Assembly: GCF_000275725.1 (NCBI RefSeq)
Contig: NZ_AJTS01000046.1
Coordinates: forward strand, 61,497 to 125,496
DNA: 64,000 nucleotides
Source of the DNA: Vreelandella stevensii S18214
GTDB taxonomy: Bacteria; Pseudomonadota; Gammaproteobacteria; Pseudomonadales; Halomonadaceae
Direction: 5' to 3'
Below are positions 41,223-51,906 of this stretch, piece by piece. A program made the translations under genes and the position numbers. The notes beneath the pieces were generated by a model. The model was not told the origin of the DNA. It made no database searches and saw only the letters and a program-made list of their open reading frames with translations. Numbering within the stretch: the first letter of the stretch is position 1; each line of letters opens with the position of its first letter.

Positions 41223-42083
41223 CTAGCTCCGGGCAGCCTTGGGTAGCTGCACACTGATGTTATCGATAAGCCGTGCCGGGCCGAGTTTGGCAGCCGCCAG
41301 CAGAACGGCCTGGTGGGTGGACGGCGTGACCGGGCTGAGTTCGGTGTCACGCAGCTCCAGATAGTCGGGCGTAAAGCCGGCATCATACAGCGCAGCCTTG
41401 CCGCGTTGTAGTACCTGTTCGGTGGGTTCGCCTTGCCCCAGCGCCTCGCGTAATGCGCACAGCGTGCGATATAGCGCAGGCGCCTGGGCGCGCTCTTCGG
41501 CACTGAGGTAGCCATTGCGCGACGACAGGGCCAGACCGTCCTCGGCACGCACGATGGGCACGCCCAGAATCTCGATGGGCATGTGCAGGTCGGCGACCAG
41601 CTTGCGGATCACCGCCAGCTGCTGATAGTCCTTTTCGCCAAAGCAGGCGACATCGGGCTGAACCAGGTGGAACAGCATACTGACCACCGTCGAGACGCCA
41701 TCGAAGTGGCCAGGGCGTGACCCGCCGCATAGCCCTTCGCCCACCACCGGCACGTGAACGCGGGTTTGTGCCGCCAGGCCATTGGGGTAGAGCGCGCTCA
41801 CCGTGGGGGCGAACAGAACATGGCAGCCCGCCTCGGTGAGCTGGGCCTGGTCGGCCTCGAAGGTGCGCGGGTAGGCATCCAGGTCTTCACCCGGGCCAAA
41901 CTGCATCGGGTTGACGAACAGGCTGGAGACCACCACGTCCGCGTGCTGCCGGGCGGTGGCCACCAGAGCCAGGTGACCGGCATGCAGGTTGCCCATGGTG
42001 GGCACCAGCGCAATACGCTGCCCCTGGCGCCGATATTCGCGCAGCATGGCGCGTAGCTCGTTGATATCTCGCAAAGTGCGCAT
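41223..42083 (-). CDS. panC: Pantothenate synthetase
   Basis: A 286-residue ligase joining pantoate and beta-alanine with ATP. Nucleotidyl-transferase motifs [14 protein letters not shown] and the KMSKS-like region [11 protein letters not shown], with [19 protein letters not shown] and [10 protein letters not shown] between. Complete. Lies between panB and panD. Confidence 0.97.
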   Translation of the reverse strand: MRTLRDINELRAMLREYRRQGQRIALVPTMGNLHAGHLALVATARQHADVVVSSLFVNPMQFGPGEDLDAYPRTFEADQAQLTEAGCHVLFAPTVSALYPNGLAAQTRVHVPVVGEGLCGGSRPGHFDGVSTVVSMLFHLVQPDVACFGEKDYQQLAVIRKLVADLHMPIEILGVPIVRAEDGLALSSRNGYLSAEERAQAPALYRTLCALREALGQGEPTEQVLQRGKAALYDAGFTPDYLELRDTELSPVTPSTHQAVLLAAAKLGPARLIDNISVQLPKAARS

Positions 42084-42104
42084 AGGAAATTCGCAATGAC
42101 TCGC

Positions 42105-42896
42105 TTAGAAGCAGTGTTCCGTGGCGGGGAAAGTGCGGTGCTTGACCGCCTGATGGTACGCTTCGAAGGCCCCTTGAATGGAGCTGGCCTCGCTCATGAA
42201 GTTCTTCACGAAACGCGGCGTGCGGCCATGGGTAACCCCCAGTACATCGTGCATCACCAGAATCTGTCCATCGGTATCCGGCCCTGCGCCAATGCCGATG
42301 ACGGGCACATCCAGCGCTTCGGTGACGGCTTTGCCAAGGCTGGCAGGCACGCATTCGAGCAGAATGACTGACGCACCGGCCTCTACCAGTACCCTGGCAT
42401 CCTCGATGATCTGCGCTGCCTGCTCGGCCTCGCGGCCCTGCACCTTATAGCCGCCCAACTGATAGACGGTTTGCGGGGTCAGACCCAGGTGGGCACATAC
42501 CGGCACGCCCCGGCGCGTCAGTTCGCGAATGCCGTCGGCCATCCAGGCTTCGCCTTCCACCTTGACCAGCTCGGCACCGGCACGCATCAGCGCTGCGCCA
42601 TCCTGTAACAGTTGGGCGGTAGTGGCATTACTCATGAAGGGCAGGTCGACCATGAGCAGGCTATGGCCCTTGCCCCGCGCGGCACAGCGGGTGTGGTAAC
42701 AGATATCGTCGATGGTGACGGGGAGCGTGCTGCTGTGACCTTGCAGCACCATGCCCAACGAATCACCGACCAGCAGCACATCGACACCAGCGGCGCTGGC
42801 GGCGTGAGCAAAAGAGGCATCGTAGGCGGTCAGGCAACTGAACGTTTCGCCGGCGCGCTTATAGGCTTGTAGCGTGCTCAGGGTAACGGTTTTCAT
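42105..42896 (-). CDS. panB: 3-methyl-2-oxobutanoate hydroxymethyltransferase
   Basis: A 263-residue enzyme using methylenetetrahydrofolate to make ketopantoate. Mg2+ and substrate residues in LLVGDSLGMVLQGH, DLPFMSN, VKVEGE and HLGLTPQTVYQLGGYKVQGR. ATG at 42896 (MKTVTL); the frame extends eight residues further to 42920. Confidence 0.97.
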   Translation of the reverse strand: MKTVTLSTLQAYKRAGETFSCLTAYDASFAHAASAAGVDVLLVGDSLGMVLQGHSSTLPVTIDDICYHTRCAARGKGHSLLMVDLPFMSNATTAQLLQDGAALMRAGAELVKVEGEAWMADGIRELTRRGVPVCAHLGLTPQTVYQLGGYKVQGREAEQAAQIIEDARVLVEAGASVILLECVPASLGKAVTEALDVPVIGIGAGPDTDGQILVMHDVLGVTHGRTPRFVKNFMSEASSIQGAFEAYHQAVKHRTFPATEHCF

Positions 42897-43043
42897 GGCG
42901 TGCTCTCGTTGTTTCTTCATGGGGTCGAGGGCATGGCTGAACGTCAGCGCTGCTCGACCGTTATTATCGCGGCATCCCTGCGTGTGCGAAGGGGTTTAAC
43001 CGGCAATTGTCACCTGAATGCGGGCATGGTGTCGAGATTTGTG

Positions 43044-43568
43044 TCAGACGCTAGCCGTCGAGGGGGCGGCCGTATTGGGTAAGCGACGGATGTCGTCCAG
43101 CGGAAGTGTCGATGCCCACTGGTCGAGCGGCTGCCCATGTAGGGTGAGCGATGGCTCCAGCGTGCTGGCAAGCTCTGCCAGCGGCACCAGTACGAAGGCG
43201 CGCAAGTGCATTTGCGCATGGGGCACGGTCAAGCGCGGCCATTGGCAGTGCTGTGACCCATAGAGCAGCAGGTCCAGGTCCAAGGTGCGGGCCCCCCAGT
43301 GGCGCAAACGCCGCCGCCGATGGCGCTGCTCGAGCGCCTGCAGCTGATCCAGCAGGGCCAGCGGCGAGAGGCGGGTCTCCAGGCAGGCCACGGCATTGAT
43401 GAAGTCAGGCTGGTCCTGAGGGCCTATCGGCGGGGTGGCGTAGAGCGAGGAGTGGCCCTGCATCTGGCACAGGGGCAGCTCGGCCAGCGCCTCCAGGGCC
43501 CGAATGAGCTGCCCCTTGGGGTCGTCCAGATTGCTGCCCAGGCCAATATAGGCGCGTACCGGGCTCAC
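43044..43568 (-). CDS. folK: Hydroxymethyl-dihydropterin pyrophosphokinase (HPPK)
   Basis: A 174-residue folate enzyme that pyrophosphorylates hydroxymethyldihydropterin. YIGLGSNLDDPKGQLIRAL at the N-terminus and the Mg-ATP motif RTLDLDLLLYG are present, with TVPHAQMHLRAFVLVPLAELA after. It overlaps pcnB by four bases (ATGA) and is downstream of it. Confidence 0.96.
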   Translation of the reverse strand: MSPVRAYIGLGSNLDDPKGQLIRALEALAELPLCQMQGHSSLYATPPIGPQDQPDFINAVACLETRLSPLALLDQLQALEQRHRRRRLRHWGARTLDLDLLLYGSQHCQWPRLTVPHAQMHLRAFVLVPLAELASTLEPSLTLHGQPLDQWASTLPLDDIRRLPNTAAPSTASV

Positions 43569-44950
43569 GCTTCGCCCTTGCGAGATTTACGCTTTTTCTT
43601 GCGCCGCCGGTCGCCCTGGCTTGCCGGGTCGCTGCCGACTTTTTGCAGCAGGCGCAGCTGTTCGTGTTCGTCACCTTTTTGGAAGGCCGTCCACCAGTCG
43701 CCCAGGCCACGCGGGATCTCGCCCGCCTGCTCACGGAGCAACAGCAGGTCGTAGGCTGCCCGAAAACGTGGATGCTCGCGGGTCTGGAAGGCGCGCTTGC
43801 CCCGCCGCATGGGCAGACGCGATTGCAGCTCCCAGATTTCCCGCATGGGAATACCGAAACGCTTGGGAATCGACGTGTGCTGCAACTGGCGTGAGACGAC
43901 CTGCTGGGCGGCGTTTTGCAGCGCGGGCACTGGGGGCATGCCATCGCGTTCGAGTTCTGCCTGACGATGCACCACCGGTGCCCACAGGAACGCCGCCAGC
44001 AGAAACGCGGGCGTGACCGGGCGATCTTCGGCAATACGCTTGTCGGTATTGATCAGCGCTTGCTCGATCAACTCCTCTGCCCAGGCGGCATCGGCCATGG
44101 CCTCTTCGGCTTCCGGGAAGAGCATGCCGAACAGGTTGTAGTGGCTCAGCAGGCGGAAGGTAATCAGCCCATGGCCGGACATGAACAGCTTAAGCACTTC
44201 GTCGAACAAGCGTGCCGGAGGAATGTTCAGCAGCAGCGGAGCAAGGTCGTACATCGGCGCTTCGGTGGCCGGCTCGATGGTGAAATCGAGCTTGGCGGCA
44301 AAGCGGACCGCCCGCAGCATCCTCACCGGGTCTTCCCGGTAGCGCGTGGCAGGGTCACCGATCAGGCGCAGAGTGCGTGAGTCAATGTCCTGTGCGCCGT
44401 TGGCGAAGTCGTGAATGGTGAAGTCGGCAATGTTGTAATAGAGCGCGTTGACCGTGAAGTCACGCCGTAGCGCATCCTCCTCGATACTGCCCCACACGTT
44501 GTCGCGCAGCAGCAGGCCATCGTCGGACTGATGGGCAATGTGGTCGCCGTGCTCGTCCTGCGGCTTGCCGCGGAAGGTGGTCACCTCGATGACCTCACGA
44601 CCAAAGCGCACATGTACGATGCGGAAGCGACGGCCGATCAGGCGCGAGTTACGAAACAGATCACGCACCTGCTCCGGCGTGGCGTTGGTGGCCACGTCGA
44701 AATCCTTGGGCATCTTGCCCAGCAGCGCATCACGAATGCAGCCACCCACCAGGTAGGCATCGTAGCCAGCGCCATTGAGGCGATAGAGCACCTTCAGCGC
44801 GGCTTCACTGATTTGCTTACGAGAAACGGGATGCTCGGAGCGCGGAATAATACGTGGGCTGAGCGCGTTGTCAGCGCTCTCTGGGGAATCGAGCAGTGAT
44901 TTCAAGTGCTCTCCCGGACGATGTAATAAACGGGTAAATCCTTTAAACAT
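43565..44950 (-). CDS. pcnB: Poly(A) polymerase I
   Basis: A 461-residue enzyme that adds A tails to RNA and so promotes decay. Nucleotidyl-transferase head LVGGCIRDALLGKMPKDFDVATNATPEQV, RRFTVNALYYN-like RRDFTVNALYYNI, RLIGDPATRYREDPVRMLRAVRFAAKL, and a lysine-rich end (GDRRRKKKRKSRKG). The ATG at 44950 (MFKGFTRLLHR) is preferred; the open frame upstream runs into the sRNA region and looks non-coding. Confidence 0.96.
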   Translation of the reverse strand: MFKGFTRLLHRPGEHLKSLLDSPESADNALSPRIIPRSEHPVSRKQISEAALKVLYRLNGAGYDAYLVGGCIRDALLGKMPKDFDVATNATPEQVRDLFRNSRLIGRRFRIVHVRFGREVIEVTTFRGKPQDEHGDHIAHQSDDGLLLRDNVWGSIEEDALRRDFTVNALYYNIADFTIHDFANGAQDIDSRTLRLIGDPATRYREDPVRMLRAVRFAAKLDFTIEPATEAPMYDLAPLLLNIPPARLFDEVLKLFMSGHGLITFRLLSHYNLFGMLFPEAEEAMADAAWAEELIEQALINTDKRIAEDRPVTPAFLLAAFLWAPVVHRQAELERDGMPPVPALQNAAQQVVSRQLQHTSIPKRFGIPMREIWELQSRLPMRRGKRAFQTREHPRFRAAYDLLLLREQAGEIPRGLGDWWTAFQKGDEHEQLRLLQKVGSDPASQGDRRRKKKRKSRKGEA

Positions 44951-45060
44951 GCGGCGATATCGACTCGCAGGGGTATCGATCAAGGCGTTGAGTGTATCCG
45001 ACCCCCGATAGCTTGCAAAGCGCCGAGGTAGCGTTTGGGCGGTAACAGGTGACAAATGCG

Positions 45061-45544
45061 GAAAGGGGAGGCTACATGAGCCTCCCCCTACTAAGCAGAC
45101 AATCAGCATCCATGCTGCTGTTTTTATTCATGATGGCACATCGCCCTGAATACGCACCGCAGTCGGTAGGCGTAAGAACCACTCTGATTCCGACCGCCTC
45201 GTATTCAAAACAATAATCCAACCGCGAACTTTTCTCTCCCGGCGAGTTGTTATTGGCTCCGGGGGTGTACACCTATGCTGCTGTTATTGTTGTTGGGGTG
45301 CAGCTTTTTGTGTACGTCGCGTCCTTATTTGGGCACTTGTAGGTTGCTGTTGTTTTTGTTGTCACATCAGGGTCTGCGCCGTGTTTGCAAACCCTGTGCT
45401 TACAAGTAGTGAGACTCGAGCCTGTTGTTCTTGTTAGTACCGTTATCTCTACCTGGCCCTGTTGTTCTTGTTGTGGCTCAGGTGGGGGCGGCGTCATGTT
45501 GTTTTTGTTGGCGACTGCCGCGTGGCCCAGTTTGTTCTTCTTGC
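45061..45544 (-). ncRNA. CrcZ-like A-rich regulatory RNA between cbrB and pcnB
   Basis: No convincing gene occupies this stretch. A sigma-54 promoter at 45555-45570 predicts a start near 45544. The transcript contains at least seven A-rich AAC repeats on the minus strand: 45509-45495, 45472-45458, 45435-45421, 45360-45346, 45294-45281, 45254-45246 and 45128-45115. Two are the identical 15-mer AACAAGAACAACAGG and two share AACAAAAACAACA. A hairpin at 45065-45087 with a short U run is the likely end, giving about 480 nt. In Pseudomonas, CrcZ occupies the same position, is made from a CbrB/sigma-54 promoter and titrates Hfq-Crc through CA motifs; the RNA here is proposed to do the same. Confidence 0.8.
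45065..45087 (-). terminator. Hairpin at the end of the CrcZ-like RNA
   Basis: GGGGAGGCT-CATGT-AGCCTCCCC on the minus strand, 9 perfect pairs, but only UUU afterwards, so some read-through toward pcnB (start 110 bases on) is possible. Confidence 0.6.
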
Positions 45545-45554
45545 TGAGTAATAT

Positions 45555-45570
45555 TGCACTCGCTGTGCCA
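45555..45570 (-). promoter_or_regulatory. Sigma-54 (-24/-12) promoter of the CrcZ-like RNA
   Basis: TGGCACAGCGAGTGCA on the minus strand fits TGGCACG-N4-TTGCA with the invariant GG and GC at the exact spacing and two mismatches elsewhere. Confidence 0.8.
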
Positions 45571-45644
45571 CCTATCAGATAGCGTTTATTTTTCATGGGC
45601 TTGGCGTTTTAAAGGCGGGCCAGGGAACTTATCCGCACAGGAAG

Positions 45645-45708
45645 TGTTACCCCGAAATTGCCCTTTTTGCCGAGTCGTTGTGTGGGAAGGTAACAGTGAA
45701 GGGGTAAC
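45645..45708 (-). promoter_or_regulatory. Candidate CbrB-binding upstream activating region
   Basis: On the minus strand GTTAC (45708-45704), TGTTAC (45695-45690) and the inverted GTAACA (45650-45645) lie about 100-165 bases before the predicted start. These match the half-sites described for Pseudomonas CbrB. The spacing between the inverted pair is wider than the Pseudomonas palindrome. Confidence 0.55.
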
Positions 45709-45771
45709 GGTTTTTGGATAATTCTTATGCAAATCAATCTATTGGACGTTAGTCTTATTGTCGACTTAAGT

Positions 45772-47134
<1,363 letters not shown>

Positions 47135-47157
<23 letters not shown>

Positions 47158-50080
47158 GGGGCAAGTGATCATCCTGTCGGTAAAGCGGGAGCCATAGCGT
47201 GATGGCCGTGCCGCGAGGCTGTCCGGGAGGTGGCGAAGCCACTTCTATGTTGCCTTGGTGCTCATTGATGATTTGATATGCCAACGATAACCCAAGCCCG
47301 GTACCTTCGCCTGCCGGTTTCGTGGTGGTGAACGGTTCGAACAGCCGGTGTTTGACGCTGTCGTCGATGCCGTGGCCGTCGTCGGTCACGCGCCACCAGG
47401 CGTGGTTGGCCTGGTGGCCAGCCTCGATCACCACGCTGCCTTGCGGGGCACAGGCATCCTTGGCATTGCTCAGCAGGTTGACCATCACCTGGGTCAGCCG
47501 CTGGGCGTCACCACGCACCACAATGTCATCCGCGCACGCATTGGTAAAGCGCACATCCTCCCCTGAGCGGGCCAGGTGGATCAAGTGCAAGGCATCGTCG
47601 CTGACGCTGGCCAGGGCGACCGGAGCGGCGGGCTGGGGCAGGGCAGCTCGGCCGCCATGGGCAAAGCCGACCAGCGAGTTGACGATGCGGGTTACGCGCT
47701 GGGTCAGCTGTTGGATCTGGTCGGCGGTTTCCAGCAGTGCTGGGTCCTCGGTGTCGTAGCGCAGGTTTTGGGCCAGCGATGAGATGCCGGTAATCGGGTT
47801 GCCGATCTCATGGGCCACGCCGGCGGCCAGTTGGCCAATCGAGGCCAGCCGCGCGGCGTGCACGAGTTCCTCTTCCAGCCACTTCATCTCGGTGTGGTCT
47901 TCGACCAGCACCACGCTGCCGCCACGGCTGTCATGGCCACTCAGAACCGCTTTATGCAGGGTGAGAAAGTAGTCCTTGCCGTGCAGCGAGACGGCCTGCT
48001 TGTAAAGCGGGGTCTGGTCTGCTTCCAGTACGCTGCCCAGCAGTTCCGGCCAGGGTGCGGGCAGGCTGTCGCGGCGTGAGCCGATCACGCTGTCTCCACT
48101 GATACCCGAGAGCTGCGACAGCGCCTGATTCCACATCAGGAGTTCGTCGTCGTCACCCAGTACGCAGAGCCCGACGGGGAGATACGCCAGCGTCTGGCGG
48201 TGGTGGCGGCGCAGACCGTCCAGTTCGCGGGCCAGCCCGGTCAGCCGTGAACGGTAGGCTTCCAGGCGGCTTTCGACGAAGTGAATGTCGTCGGTGACCG
48301 GTGCATCGTCGTGGCGATAGGGCAGGTAGCGGTCCACGATGTCGCGCGCCACCGAAGGCCCCATGAGCCCGGACAAGTTGGCCTGGATACGATCACGCAG
48401 GCGGCGCAGTGCGTAGGGGCGGCGCTCCTGAGGTGTCAGGTTGAGCGCCTTCAGGGCGCGACTGACCTCACGGCCAGCGGCTTCCTCGCCCAGCGCCTGG
48501 GCCAGGTGTGCGGTGAAATCACCGGCGGTGGCGGCCTCCAGCGGCAGGCGCTTGGAACGAATGACCGCGTCCACCGAGCAGGCCTCGGCAGACGAGCTTT
48601 CGCCTTCGGACATGCGCGTGAACAGCGATACCACCATCAGCAGAACGATATTGATGGCCAGCGAGATCAGCGTGACGCTGAACCAGGCAGGGTCATCGGC
48701 GCTCATCAGCGGGGTGAAGGGCAGGGCGGGCAGCGGGGTGTTGAGCAGCAGGGGCAGCCAAAGCCCCCACAGCCAGATGACGATGCCGCCGACCAATCCC
48801 GCCAGGGTGCCCTTGCGATTGGCGCCGGGCCAGTAGAGCAGTGCCAGCATTCCCGGCAGGCACTGGGCCATGCCCACGAAGGCGGCCAGCCCCAGGCTGG
48901 TGAGGGAGTGATAGCGGCCCAGGCTTTCGGCGAACAGCCAGCCACCGGCAATCACCGCGACCACCAGCGCGCGACGTAGCCACAGCAGCCAGCCATAGAG
49001 GTCGCTGCGCGCTTCCGGCGGCCGGGCTACGAGCACCAGGTGATTCAGCACCATGCCCGACAGCGCCAGCGCAATCATCATCATGGTACCGCTGGCTGCG
49101 GCCAGGCCGCCGATGAAAGCCAGCGCACCGACCCACCAGTGCTCGCTCATCAGATAGGCGGCGTAGGCCGCGACGGGCACGTCGGGCTGGGTCGATTGGG
49201 CTGCCCATAAGATCAGCGGGACGGGCAGCGCCATCAGCAGCAGAAACAGTGGCAGTGACCAGCTGGCCTGAAGCAGAGTGTGCCGTGAGAGGCTTTCGGC
49301 GAAGGTGATCTGAAACAGGTGCGGCATCAGGAAGGCGGCGGCAAAAAACAGCAGCAGCAGGGTTCTCCACTGTGGCGCTTCCAGCTGTGGGGTAGCGGCC
49401 TGCACGGCGGCCCCCGGGCCTTCCAGCCAGCGCTGCAGGTCCTGGGGGCCATCGAACACCCACCACAGCGCAATCACGCCAAGCCCCAGCAGGGCCAGCA
49501 GCTTGATCACCGACTCGAAGGCAATCACGGTCAGCAGCGTATCGTGGCGCTGGCGGTGGCTATGGCGGGCACCAAACAGCACCGCGCAGGCAGCGATAGC
49601 GGCACAGAGCAGCAGCGTGACGGCCCCGCTGTAATGGCTGCCCGAGAGCAGCGCAATGGTGTCGCTGAGGGTTTGCACCTGAATGCCCAGCAAGGGCAGG
49701 ACGGCCGCCAGGCTCAGCAGCGTGACCAGCGTACCGGCCCAGCGTGACCGATAGCGGAACGCAAACAGGTCGGCCAGAGAAGAGAGCTGGTAAGTGCGGG
49801 TGATACGCTGGATGGGCACCAGCAGTACCGGTGCCAGCAAGAAGGCACCGGCCGCGCCCAGGTAGTAGGCCAGGTAGCCGAAACCGGCCTTGGAAGCCAT
49901 CTCGACGCTGCCGTAGACCGCCCAGGCGCTGGCATAGACCCCTAGCGCCAGGGTGTAGACCATGGGGTGACGCGTGACCCGAATAGGGACCCAGCCGCGC
50001 TCGACGGCCATGCCGCAGGCCAGCAGCAGGCCAAGATAGCCCAGGCCCAGCAGGGCAACCCCCGCTAGCTCAACGCTCAT
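47135..50080 (-). CDS. cbrA: Sensor histidine kinase CbrA with sodium/solute symporter domain
   Basis: A 981-residue membrane kinase, almost the length I recall for Pseudomonas CbrA. Residues ~1-490 form an SLC5/SSS-type transporter domain with about 13 membrane segments; then a linker/STAC-like region, a PAS domain (about 645-745, [21 protein letters not shown]), HisKA (phospho-His in [21 protein letters not shown], shortened reading [14 protein letters not shown]) and a HATPase domain with N-box [14 protein letters not shown]1 DDGHGID and G2 [12 protein letters not shown]. Pseudomonas CbrAB balances carbon and nitrogen use; CbrA can transport histidine. Its start overlaps cbrX and its end overlaps cbrB. 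Confidence 0.94.
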
Positions 50081-50246
50081 CCAGTTTCCTCTTCTGTTCG
50101 AGCCATAGGGTCAGGGCGATCAGGCCACCCCAGATGGCGAAAGGGCGATACCAGGCCGTGTCCGGGTCGCCCCAGCCGTTCATGAACAGAGGCGACAGCA
50201 GATAGCCGCCAAACACCAGAAACAGCATGATGCGGTAAACGTACAT
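50070..50246 (-). CDS. cbrX: Small membrane protein CbrX
   Basis: A 58-codon gene between gluQ and cbrA. It encodes MYVYRIMLFLVFGGYLLSPL, then WGDPDTAWYRPFAIWGGLIALTLWLE and a basic-acidic tail, so two membrane segments separated by a short loop. It starts one base after the gluQ stop and ends 11 bases inside cbrA, in a different frame. Pseudomonas has a small gene at the same place (cbrX) that couples cbrA translation. I recognise it by position and topology rather than sequence identity. Confidence 0.8.
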   Translation of the reverse strand: MYVYRIMLFLVFGGYLLSPLFMNGWGDPDTAWYRPFAIWGGLIALTLWLEQKRKLDER

Positions 50247-50247
50247 G

Positions 50248-51147
50248 TCAGGGCTCCTCGGGCGTGGGCCGATGGGCGTGGGGCGTCAGGCGCTCGGGCG
50301 ACCAGTGGGCAATGGCCCACTGCAGCTGAGTGTCGACTGGCTCGCTTGCCAGGGTTGCCGGGGGCGCCTGGTCGAGCAGCGTGAGCGCCTGGTGGAGCTG
50401 GCGGCGCACGGCGTCTGGTGCATCCGCCAGCGGCGGGGCGAGGTTCTGTTTGGAGAGCTTCTGACCATCCGCAGATACCACCAGCGGCAGGTGCAGGTAG
50501 CGCGGCGTGGCATAGCCCAGTGCCGCTTGCAGCTGGCGCTGCCAGGGGGTGTTGTCGAGCAGGTCGTAGCCGCGCACGATATCGGTGATGGCTTGGTCTG
50601 CATCATCGACCACGACCGCCAGCTGATAGGCCCACAAGGCATCCTTACGCTTGAGCACCACGTCGCCCAGCGCCGCCGGGTCGAACTGCTGGCGACCAAA
50701 CAGGCGGTCCTGCCAGACCACAGGGCGCTGGCCGAGGTCGCTGCGCAGCCGCCAGGCAATAGGTTTAGTTGCGTCGCGCACGCCGTCTCGGCACCAGCCA
50801 GGATAGACGTCGAAATCCTGCCACTGTTTTCTCGAACAGCTGCAGGGGTAGGCGAGGCGCTGAGTGATCAGCTGCTCCAGCGCCCGCTGATAGGCGTCTG
50901 AGCGGGTGTGCTGCCAGCAGACCGCTTCGTCCCAATACAAGCCGAACCTTTCCAGCTGCTGCAGGATGGTGCGGTCGGCGCCGTCTGGGCAGCGTGGCGG
51001 GTCGATGTCTTCTATGCGCACCAGCCATTGGCCACCGGCGGCACGGGCGTCCAGATAGCTACCCAGGGCGGCCACCAGTGAGCCAAGATGCAAAGGGCCG
51101 GAGGGCGTAGGGGCAAAACGCCCGCGATAGGAAGCGGTAGCGGTCAT
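50248..51147 (-). CDS. gluQ: Glutamyl-Q tRNA(Asp) synthetase
   Basis: A 299-residue truncated glutamyl-tRNA synthetase-like enzyme that puts glutamate on queuosine of tRNA-Asp. RFAPTPSGPLHLGSLVAALGSYLDARAAGG carries the HIGH-type site; the zinc-binding set CSCSRKQWQDFDVYPGWCRDG is present; KLSKQN replaces KMSKS. It lacks the anticodon-binding half of GltX, the family hallmark. ATG at 51147. Located after dksA as in Pseudomonas and E. coli. Confidence 0.94.
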   Translation of the reverse strand: MTATASYRGRFAPTPSGPLHLGSLVAALGSYLDARAAGGQWLVRIEDIDPPRCPDGADRTILQQLERFGLYWDEAVCWQHTRSDAYQRALEQLITQRLAYPCSCSRKQWQDFDVYPGWCRDGVRDATKPIAWRLRSDLGQRPVVWQDRLFGRQQFDPAALGDVVLKRKDALWAYQLAVVVDDADQAITDIVRGYDLLDNTPWQRQLQAALGYATPRYLHLPLVVSADGQKLSKQNLAPPLADAPDAVRRQLHQALTLLDQAPPATLASEPVDTQLQWAIAHWSPERLTPHAHRPTPEEP

Positions 51148-51205
51148 GGCAACCCGTTTCTGGCAATCAAAGAGCACAAGCGTGGAAAGACACAAGATGA
51201 CAAAC

Positions 51206-51231
51206 AAAAACGGGCACCTCAAGGGTGCCCG
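51206..51231 (-). terminator. dksA terminator
   Basis: CGGGCACC-CTTGA-GGTGCCCG on the minus strand with a U run, between dksA and gluQ. Confidence 0.85.
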
Positions 51232-51267
51232 TCAGCGGCCGTCACTCATGTTGCGGTGGCCGCGGTG

Positions 51268-51705
51268 TCAACCGCCCAGCTGCTTCTCTTTCAGCTCGGC
51301 CAGCGTTTTGCAGTCGACGCACAGCGTGGCCGTCGGGCGTGCTTCGAGGCGGCGAATACCGATCTCGACCCCGCAGGCCTCGCAGAAGCCATAGTCGTCT
51401 TCATCGATCTTTTCGATGGTTTCGTTGATCTTTTTCAGCAACTTGCGCTCACGATCCCGAGTACGCAATTCCAGGCTGAAGCCTTCTTCCTGGGTCGCGC
51501 GGTCGGCGGGGTCGGCGTAGTTATTGGCGTCTTCCTGCAGGTGGCGTACGGTACGATCCACCTCTTCCATGAGGTCCTGTTTCCAGTCCAGAAGCAGCTG
51601 GCGGAAGTGCGCGAGCTGCTTCTCGTTCATATACTCTTCACCCGGTGCCGGCTCGTACGGGATGAAGGACTTGGACGCTTCCGATTTCTTTTCCGCTACT
51701 GGCAT
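51268..51705 (-). CDS. dksA: RNA polymerase-binding transcription factor DksA
   Basis: A 145-residue co-regulator of the stringent response with ppGpp. Coiled-coil with the acidic tip (ADPADRATQEEG, the DxxDxA motif) and a C4 zinc finger (CEACGVEIGIRRLEARPTATLCVDC). The ATG at 51705 (MPVAEKKSEA) is chosen over a longer frame. First gene of the leftward dksA-gluQ-cbrX-cbrA-cbrB series; divergent from the aminotransferase. Confidence 0.97.
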   Translation of the reverse strand: MPVAEKKSEASKSFIPYEPAPGEEYMNEKQLAHFRQLLLDWKQDLMEEVDRTVRHLQEDANNYADPADRATQEEGFSLELRTRDRERKLLKKINETIEKIDEDDYGFCEACGVEIGIRRLEARPTATLCVDCKTLAELKEKQLGG

Positions 51706-51906
51706 GGGAGTGCCCCTTACGTTGTGACTACTGAACGTTGTGACTGCTGATCGACCATGTGCGTGTGTCACGATCGCACGCCAAAGGGGTGCTTGTTTAG
51801 CTGAAAATTAGCTGCGATGCAAGCATAATAGTGCGTTTTCGACCATGGTCCTACATCTTGTACGCCATGGGTCATGTTTTGACTACTGCTAGGAAAAGGA
51901 ACCGTT

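Noticed and set aside
45273-45596. A 107-codon open frame with a Lys/Thr/Gln-rich product, followed in frame by 66 more codons after a single TAG (45072-45272), resembling stop-codon read-through.
   Set aside because: Its ATG lies upstream of the sigma-54 promoter's predicted start, it has no ribosome-binding site, and its unusual composition is what A-rich AAC motifs give when translated. A CrcZ-like RNA explains all of this better.
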